64,000 bases of DNA from Deltaproteobacteria bacterium (GTDB lineage Bacteria; Desulfobacterota; Binatia; HRBIN30; JACQVA1). Shown piece by piece: positions 10,508 through 18,996 of the stretch; position 1 is the stretch's first letter, and each line of letters opens with the position of its first letter. Below the pieces are notes generated by a model. It saw only the letters and a list, made by a program, of their open reading frames with translations. It was not told where the DNA came from and ran no database searches. Made by a program: the position numbers and the translations under genes. Location: NCBI GenBank assembly GCA_016210005.1, contig JACQVA010000069.1, positions 1-64,000 of the forward strand. The letters are read 5' to 3'.

Positions 10508-12255
10508 AGCTCGGCCAGCTCCTCTTCCAGGCTCTGCTGGCGGTAGAGATCGGCGTAAAAGCCGGCGCGCGCCAGCAGCGCGTTGTGGTCGCCGACCTCG
10601 ACGATGCGGCCGTCGTCGACGACTGCGATCATGTCGGCGTCCTGAATGGTGGAGATGCGGTGAGCGATCACGATGCTGGTGCGGCCGTGCAAGATCTCGC
10701 GCAGCGCCCGTAGGATGCGCCGCTCGGTGCGGGTGTCGACGCTAGCGAGCGCGTCGTCGAGCACGAGGACCTGCGGGGCGGCAGCGATGGCGCGGGCCAG
10801 CGTCAGGCGCTGGCGCTGGCCGCCGGAGAGCGTGATGCCGCGCTCGCCGATGATGGTGTCGTAGCCGTAACGAAAGGCGGCGATCTCGTCGGCGATACCC
10901 GCCGCCTGTGCCGCTCGCTCGACGGCGGCCTGATCAACCGGGTCGAGCACGAAGCCGACGTTGTCGGCAATGGTGTCGGAAAACAAGAAAGGGTCTTGCG
11001 GCACAAAGGCGATGCTGCGGCGCAGCTGCTGCAGCGGCAGTGTGCGGATATCGCGGCCATCGAGCAGGATGGCGCCGGCGCTGACATCGGCCAGGCGTGG
11101 CAACAACCGGGCGATGGTCGATTTGCCGCTGCCGGTGCGGCCGACCAAAGCGAGCTGCTGTCCCGGCTCGACGGTAAAGCTGATGTTGTCGAGCACCTGA
11201 TGGCCGTTGTGCGGCGTGTGGTAAGCGAAATCGACGTTGCGGAACTCGATGCGGCCGCGCACGAGCGGTAGCGGCGCAGCATCGGGGGCATCGCGGATCT
11301 CGGGCACAGCCGCGAAGATGTGTTCGAGCCGCTGTAATGCGGCGCGGCCACGCTGGAGCACCGACAGCATCCAGCCCAGCGCCATGGTCGGCCACGCTAG
11401 CAAGGCCAAGTAGCCGATGAACGCCACCAGATCGCCGAGGCTCAGCCGGCCGCTAATCACGTGCGCCCCGCCGTACCACAGCACCACCAACGTGCCGAGG
11501 CTGGAGGCCACCTTCATGGCTGGAAACATCCGGCCGCGCACCTTGGCCAGCTCTATACTGTCGGCGAGGAAGCGCCGGTTGATCTGCTCGAACTTAGCCG
11601 TCTCGGCCGCTTCGGCGACGTATGACTGCACCACGTGGATGCCGCTCAAGTTCTCCTGCACCGCGCTGCTCACCTCCGCCAGCCGCTCCTGCACGTGCAG
11701 TGTCCCTTCCATCAACTGGCGGCTGTAGTACTTCACCAGCCAGAGCAGCAGCGGATAGGGTAACAGCGCCATGAGCGTGAGCGTGGCATCGAGCGACAGC
11801 ATGATCGACACGGCGTAAACGTAATAGATTGGAGTGTTGACGAGATTGAGAATGGCCGGGCCTAGCAGCAGCCGCACCGCGGTGACGTCGTTGACCAGCC
11901 GGGACATGAGGTCGCCGGTCTGTTGCGCGTGATAGTAAGACTGCGGCAGCCGCTGCAGGTGCGCGAAGAGATCATTGCGCAGGTCGTACTCGACGTCGCG
12001 GCCGGCATTGAAGATGAGTACCCGCGAGCAGGTGCGCACCAGCCCCTGGACCAGCGCAATCGCGATGATCGCAGCCGCGAAGACCAGTACGTTGCGGTAG
12101 GGTTGCCCCTGCTCGACGGCGTCGATCGCCTGCTTGAGCAGGTAGGGGACGCTCATCGCCAGCGAGGCAGTGACGAGCAAGCAGGCACCACCGGCGAGGT
12201 ATCGCCGCCGGTAGCGCCACAGATAACCCCGCAGTCGCCCCACGGGGGCCATCAT
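10504..12255 (-). CDS. ABC exporter half-transporter (MdlA-like), first subunit
   Basis: A 583-residue half-transporter. The membrane domain covers about 15-300, and the ATPase domain has Walker A GRTGSGKST and signature LSGGQRQR. Its Walker B ends LVLDDALASVD, with Asp where the catalytic Glu normally sits. Together with the LSTGQ signature of the partner this gives one canonical and one degenerate ATP site, as in known heterodimeric exporters. It is the first gene of the pair and overlaps the second by four bases. A 108-base gap separates it from the FG-GAP lipoprotein gene upstream. Confidence 0.9.
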   Translation of the reverse strand: MMAPVGRLRGYLWRYRRRYLAGGACLLVTASLAMSVPYLLKQAIDAVEQGQPYRNVLVFAAAIIAIALVQGLVRTCSRVLIFNAGRDVEYDLRNDLFAHLQRLPQSYYHAQQTGDLMSRLVNDVTAVRLLLGPAILNLVNTPIYYVYAVSIMLSLDATLTLMALLPYPLLLWLVKYYSRQLMEGTLHVQERLAEVSSAVQENLSGIHVVQSYVAEAAETAKFEQINRRFLADSIELAKVRGRMFPAMKVASSLGTLVVLWYGGAHVISGRLSLGDLVAFIGYLALLAWPTMALGWMLSVLQRGRAALQRLEHIFAAVPEIRDAPDAAPLPLVRGRIEFRNVDFAYHTPHNGHQVLDNISFTVEPGQQLALVGRTGSGKSTIARLLPRLADVSAGAILLDGRDIRTLPLQQLRRSIAFVPQDPFLFSDTIADNVGFVLDPVDQAAVERAAQAAGIADEIAAFRYGYDTIIGERGITLSGGQRQRLTLARAIAAAPQVLVLDDALASVDTRTERRILRALREILHGRTSIVIAHRISTIQDADMIAVVDDGRIVEVGDHNALLARAGFYADLYRQQSLEEELAEL

Positions 12256-12363
12256 CCCACAACGTGGCGCTGAAGCAACGCGGCCGGCGCCTGCCGAATT
12301 ACAGAATACAGACGACTACTGTGAGCGCGCGGACGGCAGCGATAGCGCCGGCGCGCAGCGTAC

Positions 12364-13710
12364 TCAACGGCTGATGCGCCCGCGCCAGACCTCGATGGAG
12401 CCGAAGCGGCCACGCTCTGGCCCTTGGGACTTGGGGTCGAGCTTGGCTTTCGGGTCGAACTTGGTGTCGGCTTTCTGGTCGCCCGCCTTCTTGGCTGCGT
12501 CTTTCTTGCCGCCAGTGCGGTATGTCGGCGAAAGCACGTCGCCGAAAGCTACACCGATATCGAGGACGCCGTCGCGATCGACATCGGCCAAGCCGACACC
12601 CCAGGTTCGCTCGCGACCAGTCAGCGGCAGCGTAGTGGTTTCCACCAGCTTCCAGTTGCCCTGGCCGTCACCCAAGAACGGGAACACGCCGTAGACGCCG
12701 CCGATTTCCTCCAGATTAGTCTTACCGGCGACGACTAGGTCGGTCTTGCCGTCGTTGTTCAGATCGCCAAAGGCGACGCCGAGCGCGTTCATCGGCATCA
12801 AGCCGGTGCTCGACACTTTCCACTTGCCGTTGTCCCAGAGAAACACCTCTATCCCCGGCACCGCACTGGAAGCGGCCAAGTCCAGCTTGCCGTCTCCGTT
12901 CACGTCGCCAAGGGCGATCCCAAACATGTACAACCCGTGCACGTCGGGAGCCGGCAGACCTTCTGAGCCTTCGCGGAAGCCCCCTTTGCCGTTGCCGAGC
13001 CACACCCGCGGGCCGGCAGAGTAGGCCGCGGCGATATCCAGATTACCGTCGCCGTCGACGTCACCCACCGCCAGCGCATTACCCCACTCGTTTTGAGGCA
13101 ACCCTTCGGTTCGTTCCCGCCACGTTCCCTTACAATCGCCGCGGAAGGTGCGAATACCCTCCTCGGACGCGGCGATAACAACCAGATCGGCGCAGCCGTC
13201 TTTATCGAAATCACCGATGGCGACATCCTCGCATCCGATGGTCGGCAAACCGGATGAGGCGGCCTTCCAATTGCCGGCTCCGTCGCCGAGGAAGACGTAT
13301 ACCCCCTTGCAGTGATCGGCAACGGCTACGTCCGTCTTGCCGTCGTTGTTGATGTCGGCGAACTCCACGCCGCCGCCGCAGAAGGTCTCGCGCGGCAGTC
13401 CGTTCGAAGCGTCGGTCCAGTGACCTTTGCCGTCGCCAGCGAAAATGAACGGGCCATCGGCCAAACGGGTGACAAAGCCAATGTCCGGATTGCCGTCGCC
13501 ATTGATGTCGCCGAAGCTGATCTGCGACTTGAAGATCTTGCCGCTGGGCAACCCCTGGCGGGCCGGTTCGTAGGTCAGCGGCGACGACACCGCCACCGGG
13601 GCCGCGGGCTCGGCGGGCGCTGTCGCCGGCACTGGCCGAGTTGCCTGACACCCCGCGATCAGCCCTAGAGCTACCGCCGCGCACAGCAGTTGCGTTCTCG
13701 ATTCCGTCAT
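12364..13710 (-). CDS. FG-GAP/VCBS-repeat lipoprotein
   Basis: A 448-residue secreted protein. The signal peptide ends in a clean lipobox (LIAGC), so it should be lipid-anchored. About seven FG-GAP-type blades follow, each with a calcium-binding DxNxDGxxD-like loop (for example DINGDGNPD and DVDGDGNLD), forming an integrin-alpha-like seven-bladed propeller. The C-terminal 60 residues are low-complexity and Lys/Asp-rich (KKDAAKKAGDQKADTKFD). No enzymatic residue is visible; such proteins act in adhesion or protein-protein contact. The ATG at 13710 has GGGAGGT just upstream; the longer frame to 13917 is not supported. It may be expressed with the downstream ABC exporter. Confidence 0.85.
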   Translation of the reverse strand: MTESRTQLLCAAVALGLIAGCQATRPVPATAPAEPAAPVAVSSPLTYEPARQGLPSGKIFKSQISFGDINGDGNPDIGFVTRLADGPFIFAGDGKGHWTDASNGLPRETFCGGGVEFADINNDGKTDVAVADHCKGVYVFLGDGAGNWKAASSGLPTIGCEDVAIGDFDKDGCADLVVIAASEEGIRTFRGDCKGTWRERTEGLPQNEWGNALAVGDVDGDGNLDIAAAYSAGPRVWLGNGKGGFREGSEGLPAPDVHGLYMFGIALGDVNGDGKLDLAASSAVPGIEVFLWDNGKWKVSSTGLMPMNALGVAFGDLNNDGKTDLVVAGKTNLEEIGGVYGVFPFLGDGQGNWKLVETTTLPLTGRERTWGVGLADVDRDGVLDIGVAFGDVLSPTYRTGGKKDAAKKAGDQKADTKFDPKAKLDPKSQGPERGRFGSIEVWRGRISR

Positions 13711-14079
13711 GATCCCAAACCTCCCCCGTTTCGCGTGTGCCGTATATGACCGCCGAGCGCGGCAAATATTCGGAGTGCCAAAAAAACGTGCCGTCCTGTA
13801 CCAGAGCGATTCCGCAGCGTCAAGGACGCCCGCGCCGGCACTCCGGCCCCGCCAGCCGGGGCGGAATCGCCGTATTTTTGAAGACTTCCGTCGCTCGATT
13901 GGGCAATAATCGGCCATTTTCCGCTTGACAACATAGACCGCTTCAAGTATCTCAACGGCGCTTCCCGCCCACTTGCGTGAAGGGGTGGCGGTAGGCGCTC
14001 GCAGGCATCGGCTTGCGGGCTGGGTGGTCAGGGCTCAGGGTGAGCGGTTAGTTTCTCCGCAACGGAAAGGAGAAAGAAG
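13711..14079. other. Divergent intergenic region
   Basis: This 369-base region separates the FG-GAP lipoprotein (-) from the tandem secreted proteins (+). Apart from the putative promoter listed separately, I see no gene, tRNA or clear structured RNA. The stretch 13980-14050 is G-rich. Confidence 0.5.
13925..13953 (+). promoter_or_regulatory. Putative promoter of the tandem secreted-protein genes
   Basis: A perfect TTGACA (13925-13930) is followed after 17 bases by TATCTC, a partial -10. It would give a leader of roughly 120 bases before the first of the two genes. The -35 is good and the -10 is weak. Confidence 0.4.
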
Positions 14080-15231
14080 ATGAGTTCTCGATTGGGGAAG
14101 CGGCGACTGGCGGGTCTGGCTGTAACGCTGGCGACGGCGCTCCTAGTAACAACGGCGGGACGCGCCAAGGCGGCGGACCCCCTGACGAATTCCGGGGTCA
14201 CCGTGGATCAGCCGGGCGCGATTCTCGTGTTCCCCAAGGTGGTGTACAAGGCGAACCCGACCACCGGTGAGGTTCGTGACACCATCATCCAAGTTGCCAA
14301 CACCTTCAATTCCGCGGTGCGGGCGCGTTGCTTTTACGTCAACGCTCAGCTGACGAATCCAACGCAGCCATTTCACCCCACCCTGAATCCGCGGCTGTGG
14401 CAGGAGACTGATTTCTCCATTCTCCTAACCCGCCAGCAGCCGACGCACTGGGTGGCCAGCCTCGGCCGGCCGGTTAATCCCGGGGACCCGCTGGGTTCGG
14501 GCAACGCCGGACTCGATCCAGGTGGGGTGCCGCCGGTGACGCTGGGCTTCGAGGGCGAGTTGCGCTGCGTTACGGTCGACAACAGCGACGCGGCCCTGGG
14601 CGCCAACTACCTCAAGGGTGAGGCGACCCTGCGCAGTAGCACTTACGACGTGTCCAACTACAACGCCATCGCAATCCGCGGCGGAGAGTTAGCACCCGAA
14701 AACCCAACCGAATTGTGGCTAGACGAAATCGGTAAAGATACCGGCCTGCATTACAACTCTTGCCCCGACACCCTCCTGCTCGACTTCATTGCCTTTGGCG
14801 AGCCGGACCCCGTCGTCTCGGACCTCGGGCTGTGTACCGCTCCGGCGGATTGCGCGGTTGAGACTACCTTGACCCTGGTGCCGTGCAGTGCCGACTTCGA
14901 GAACGTGCAGGGCGGCAGCGCCGTCGTCAACTTCGACATCACCAACGAGTTTGAAGAGCGCCTCTCGCGCGACGGTGTGCCGGTGGACTGCTGGCTGGAT
15001 TCCCCGTTGAATGCTCTGGGCAGCAACGCGTTCAATGCTGGGGTTCTCGGCTCCATCACCGGCTTCGCTCGCATTACGCCGGCCTCAGGCTCCGGTGGCA
15101 TACTGGGGATTGCCGAAGAAACCCGCTCCGATTCCGCAGCCAGCCTTGGGCGGGCCGCATTCAGCCTGCAACACGAAGGCTCTCGTGCCGCCTCGGAAGC
15201 CCCCGATGTCATCGTCCTCTCTGCACCGTGA
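14080..15231 (+). CDS. Secreted protein of unknown function (paralogue 1)
   Basis: A 383-residue protein with a classic signal peptide (basic start, hydrophobic 12-25, cleavage near GRAKA-ADP). The mature part opens with DQPGAILVFPKV, then DTIIQVANT and ARCFYVNAQ. It contains paired Cys residues and ends in PDVIVLSAP. I recognise no catalytic motif or named domain. It is clearly paralogous to the next gene over its whole length (ILVFPK, DTI.QV.NT, CFYVNA, ELRCV, LKGEAT, EFE.RFS/LS). An AAGGAG Shine-Dalgarno precedes the ATG. The next gene starts 68 bases after its stop, so they are co-transcribed. A surface or matrix role is possible but unproven. Confidence 0.8.
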   Translation: MSSRLGKRRLAGLAVTLATALLVTTAGRAKAADPLTNSGVTVDQPGAILVFPKVVYKANPTTGEVRDTIIQVANTFNSAVRARCFYVNAQLTNPTQPFHPTLNPRLWQETDFSILLTRQQPTHWVASLGRPVNPGDPLGSGNAGLDPGGVPPVTLGFEGELRCVTVDNSDAALGANYLKGEATLRSSTYDVSNYNAIAIRGGELAPENPTELWLDEIGKDTGLHYNSCPDTLLLDFIAFGEPDPVVSDLGLCTAPADCAVETTLTLVPCSADFENVQGGSAVVNFDITNEFEERLSRDGVPVDCWLDSPLNALGSNAFNAGVLGSITGFARITPASGSGGILGIAEETRSDSAASLGRAAFSLQHEGSRAASEAPDVIVLSAP

Positions 15232-15299
15232 TCGGTGACGCTGAGAGCGGGAGTGGACCAGACGGACTTTGTCCAGCGGTGAGGAAAAGGAGACAAGCG

Positions 15300-16616
15300 A
15301 TGAGCACGAACAAGGGGCTTAGGCGGCGGGTGGTGTTGGGGATCGTGGCAGGGATGGTGGCGACAGCCGGAATGGCCCGCGCGGATGTGGTGACGGACCA
15401 GGCCGCAGCTATCCTGGTGTTCCCCAAGATCAAGGTCGATACCGCCGGCACGCCGGCAACCGACACGATCGTACAGGTCACAAATACCTCGCCCTTCCTA
15501 TCGAAGGCACACTGCTTCTACGTAAACGCCAATTCCCATTGCAGCAACGCAAACCCACCGGCTGTCCCGCTCACCTGCCTCAGCAACGCCGATTGCAATC
15601 CCGGTGGGCTCACCGGTGGTGTCTGCGTGCCCGGCTGGAACGAGCGTGACTTCCAACTCACTTTGACCAAGCGCCAGCCGCTGTCGTGGCGCGCCAGCCA
15701 AGGGCTCGCCAATCCCTGCCCCGCCGGTTACAGCAACGATGATTGTAGCGGTTCCTACGTGCCCCTTAGCGGCGGGCGGGTCTCTCGCGACGGTCAGAGC
15801 AACGGCGACACCAAGGTGCCGCCAGTCGAAGAGAACCCCTTCATCGGCGAACTCAAGTGCGTGCAGGTCGACATCGGCACGGATCAGCCGATCGATCGCA
15901 ACGACCTCAAGGGCGAGGCGACCATCGTCTCGACCACTGACGTCGGGGGAGTCGACGCCAGTAAATACAACGCGGTCGGCATTCAGGCCATCGAGGGGGC
16001 GCAGGACGGCGACCCGGCAACACTGCGCCTCGGCGGACCGGACCCCGAGTACAACGCCTGCCCGCGCATCAACTTGCTCGATCACTTCTTCGATAGCTTC
16101 GATGAGCTGGACGCCGCTGGTGGCGTAGGCACCCATAATGACGGCACTGGCGCCGCCAGTGTGGTCGAGCGGGTCGCGACCGATATCGTCGTCATCCCCT
16201 GCAGCGAGGACTTCCTCAACCAAGACCCCACATTCGGCGCCGCCATTCTGCAGTTCCTGATTTACAACGAGTTCGAGCAGCGCTTCTCCACCGCCACTCG
16301 GGTCAACTGCTTCAAGGAAGTCCAGCTGTCAGACATCGACACCCGCTTCGGGGTGGCTGACAACAACGGGTCGATATTCAACGCCGCGGTGCAAGGGACG
16401 CTCACCGGTCAGACGCGCATTCGGCCGGTAGTCGGCAGCTCCCGCGCCAACCGAGTGTTGATCCTGGCCCAGGAGCGCTGGCGCACGGGCGGCGGGCCTC
16501 TGGAATACATGAGCACGGCGCGTAACGTGCAAACCATCCAAGAAGTCAACCCAAACGAACCGCCGGACATGATCCTGCTGACTTGCCCGGACGGCTCCGC
16601 GCCGCCGTGCTTCTAG
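15300..16616 (+). CDS. Secreted protein of unknown function (paralogue 2)
   Basis: A 438-residue paralogue of the preceding gene. The signal peptide runs to about residue 28 (AGMARA-DVV). The mature part has AAILVFPKIKVD, DTIVQVTNTS and CFYVNANSHC. It carries a Cys-rich insertion (residues about 95-150: CSN, CLSNADCN, VCVPGWNERDF, CPAGYSNDDC) that is absent or shorter in paralogue 1. The C-terminus is PPDMILLTCPDGSAPPCF, with two more Cys. Many disulphides would fit an extracytoplasmic location. The start at 15300 has AAGGAG 9 bases upstream. A strong terminator follows the stop. Confidence 0.8.
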   Translation: MSTNKGLRRRVVLGIVAGMVATAGMARADVVTDQAAAILVFPKIKVDTAGTPATDTIVQVTNTSPFLSKAHCFYVNANSHCSNANPPAVPLTCLSNADCNPGGLTGGVCVPGWNERDFQLTLTKRQPLSWRASQGLANPCPAGYSNDDCSGSYVPLSGGRVSRDGQSNGDTKVPPVEENPFIGELKCVQVDIGTDQPIDRNDLKGEATIVSTTDVGGVDASKYNAVGIQAIEGAQDGDPATLRLGGPDPEYNACPRINLLDHFFDSFDELDAAGGVGTHNDGTGAASVVERVATDIVVIPCSEDFLNQDPTFGAAILQFLIYNEFEQRFSTATRVNCFKEVQLSDIDTRFGVADNNGSIFNAAVQGTLTGQTRIRPVVGSSRANRVLILAQERWRTGGGPLEYMSTARNVQTIQEVNPNEPPDMILLTCPDGSAPPCF

Positions 16617-16637
16617 GCCGAACTGTTTAACGCAAGC

Positions 16638-16673
16638 AAAAAGGCCGGGAGGAATACCTCCCGGCCTTTTTTT
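16638..16673. terminator. Bidirectional rho-independent terminator
   Basis: A run of A (16638-16642), a perfect 10-bp GC stem (16643-16652 with 16657-16666), a loop AATA and a T7 tract (16667-16673). It is positioned to stop both the tandem secreted-protein transcript (+) and the lptD transcript (-), which converge here. The A/T flanks extend the stem to 15 bp. Confidence 0.95.
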
Positions 16674-16695
16674 CGCCCAGTGCCCGTTGCCGGTG

Positions 16696-18981
16696 CTAGC
16701 GTGAAGTTGCGGGCCGCAGCTCGCCGGCCGAGCCCAGCCCGACTAGCGTGAATTGCACCCGGGCCTCGACTTCCTCCGGGTTTGACTTGTCCACCACGGC
16801 GAACTCAAAGCCCCAGCAGTCACATTGCGACAAGAGCCGGACACCGAAGTAGTTCTCGAGAAAGCGGTTGTTCTGCACATCAACGCGGCCGGCGTAAACA
16901 AAGCCCAACGTGTCGGTGAGGCGCAATTGCACCGTGCTGTCGATTTGCTGCAGTAGACTGCGGGTAATGAACCGATAGGTCACCCCCAGTGCGTTGCGGG
17001 TCTCCAGGCGCACGGAATCATCGCTGTCAGCTCGGCCCGCGCCGCGCACGCGAAAGCCGACACTGGCCGACGACACATCCGCCACGCTGGTGTCATAGTC
17101 CGTATGCGCCCGCAGCGACAGCGCCGAACTGGGCTGCACCCGCAGGCCCAGAGCCACGTCGGAAAAATGGTCGGCCGTGCCGGCCGTGCCCTGTCCTGTC
17201 ACCGGCTCGATCTCGCGCTCAGTGTCAAAGCTCTGCGTCAGCGACAATCGCGCCAGTTCCGCAACGCTGTTTGCCGACACGTTCCGCGCGGCAGAGCCGG
17301 GCGCCGCGGCTACGGTTGCAGCGGGCTCCGGCGCGTGTTTGGCCAGCAGGCGGCTCACCACACCGTAGGTGAAGAGGCTTCGCCGATTATCGCGGTCTTC
17401 GCCGTCGAAGACCGGTAACTCGTCCTGGTCGACGCCGGGCACGAACGTGTACTCGACCAATGGCTCGATGGTGTGCTTGAGCTTGCTGACTCCCATGTGC
17501 TCGAAGGCATAGACGCGGCTGAGCGAGGTACCGGCCTCGGCGCTGAGATGGAACAGCTCGCGCGTTCGATTCGCCGGTAAACGAACGAACTGGCCAGGCT
17601 GTGTTCCGTTGAGGCCATCTGCCGATTCGGTTTGCGTCAGATGATAGGCGGTTTCACGCAAGCCCGCCCGCACCGAACCAAAGAACCCTGCTCCCAGCGG
17701 GAGCGGCAGCGCAGCTTCGGGATGAACATCGAGACGCAGACCGTCGATGCCGTCGCGGCGCTGGAAATCCGAGCCGCTCACGTTCATTTGGGCCAACAGC
17801 CGGCCGCCGAATACCTGCTGTCCCCACCACTCCACGTCCGGGAGCCGTTGCACGGTCAGGCCATCGCGCTCGACCAGATCCTGGTAAAAGGTGCCCTGCA
17901 CGCGCAGTGCCGAACGCTGCCACGATTGCAGCGCGCCGACGCGCGAAGCGGTGAACGGCAGCGTCCGAATCGCGACATCGCGCGAGCGGTCGAAAGTGAA
18001 GGTGTTGATTTCGCGCAGAAAGGAATCGTCGCCCGTCAAGAACAGATCAGCGTAGACCTTGGCCGAGCCGATCCCATTGGTGTGCTCGGCAACCAAGCTC
18101 CAGCGATCGTTCGGGATGTCCGGGTCGGCGATGTTGCGGCGCACCGTCTTAGTGCTGGCGCCGCGAAAGAACTCGTTGAAGTACGAAGGGCTGATCTCAC
18201 CGGCGAAGTCGCGGCTCAACGCGTAACGGTACTCGCCCACCAGGCCGGTGCGCGCCCCGGTTTCGAAGTCGGCCGCAAGGGTTAGATCCTGGCTGCGATT
18301 GATCGCCCAGTAGAATGGCGCCAGCACCTGAAACCCACGCCGGCTCGAGGCACTGAAGCGGGGCAATAGAAGACCCGACTGCCGTTCTCGGCTGACCGGA
18401 AAGGCCGCGCGTGGCACATAGAATATCGGCACGTCGAGGATGTTGAACGTTGCGCCGCGCGCGGAGCCGTAGCCGCCCAGTGCTACCTCCACTTCCTTAC
18501 CGGCAATGCTCCAGCTCGGTGCGCCTTCGTCGCATTGGCAGGTGGTGAACTTGCCGTTCTCGATGCGGTAGCTCTGCCCCAGCCCCTTCTCGATCAGGTC
18601 GCCACTCAAGGAGTAGCGCAAGCGGTTGGATTTCACCGAGCCCTGCCTCAGCACACCGGTTTCCTCGTCCAGGTTGAGCCGTAACTCCTGGGCGAAAAGC
18701 ACGCCCTCGGGGTCGCTCACCGCCACGCCGCCGGTGGCGAAGACCTCGTTAGTGCTGCGATTAACGCGCACGGTTTCGGCGCGGACTTCGGTTTCTCCGC
18801 GCTTGATCACCACGCCGCCCCGCGCCGTGACGGTGTTGCTGGGTTGGTCGTACGACAGCGCCTCGGCGTCGATGGCGATTTCCTCGCCGCTACCATCACC
18901 CAACGCCGGCAGCTGCGCTCGCGCCGGGGCGCCGAGCGTTGCTGCAATCAGCCCGGCAGCCACCAGCCGGCGCATGCGCAT
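16696..18981 (-). CDS. lptD: LPS-assembly outer-membrane protein LptD
   Basis: A 761-residue outer-membrane protein that inserts LPS into the outer leaflet. The signal peptide covers 1-22 (PARAQL). The N-terminal OstA/LptA-like jellyroll follows (IAIDAEALSYDQPSNTVTARGGVVI). The large C-terminal beta-barrel has alternating aromatic strands. The neighbouring Cys pair CQCD (residues about 148-150) and CDCW near the C-terminus are the candidates for the inter-domain disulphides that activate LptD. It lies 15 bases after folC. Its presence is the best evidence here for a diderm, LPS-bearing envelope. Confidence 0.93.
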   Translation of the reverse strand: MRMRRLVAAGLIAATLGAPARAQLPALGDGSGEEIAIDAEALSYDQPSNTVTARGGVVIKRGETEVRAETVRVNRSTNEVFATGGVAVSDPEGVLFAQELRLNLDEETGVLRQGSVKSNRLRYSLSGDLIEKGLGQSYRIENGKFTTCQCDEGAPSWSIAGKEVEVALGGYGSARGATFNILDVPIFYVPRAAFPVSRERQSGLLLPRFSASSRRGFQVLAPFYWAINRSQDLTLAADFETGARTGLVGEYRYALSRDFAGEISPSYFNEFFRGASTKTVRRNIADPDIPNDRWSLVAEHTNGIGSAKVYADLFLTGDDSFLREINTFTFDRSRDVAIRTLPFTASRVGALQSWQRSALRVQGTFYQDLVERDGLTVQRLPDVEWWGQQVFGGRLLAQMNVSGSDFQRRDGIDGLRLDVHPEAALPLPLGAGFFGSVRAGLRETAYHLTQTESADGLNGTQPGQFVRLPANRTRELFHLSAEAGTSLSRVYAFEHMGVSKLKHTIEPLVEYTFVPGVDQDELPVFDGEDRDNRRSLFTYGVVSRLLAKHAPEPAATVAAAPGSAARNVSANSVAELARLSLTQSFDTEREIEPVTGQGTAGTADHFSDVALGLRVQPSSALSLRAHTDYDTSVADVSSASVGFRVRGAGRADSDDSVRLETRNALGVTYRFITRSLLQQIDSTVQLRLTDTLGFVYAGRVDVQNNRFLENYFGVRLLSQCDCWGFEFAVVDKSNPEEVEARVQFTLVGLGSAGELRPATSR

Positions 18982-18996
18982 GCCTACCGTCTCCGC

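Noticed and set aside
13760-13800. Sigma-54-like -24/-12 site upstream of the FG-GAP lipoprotein (minus strand TGGCAC ... TTGC)
   Set aside because: The spacing between the GG and GC elements is 14 bases instead of 10, so the site is not a valid sigma-54 promoter.
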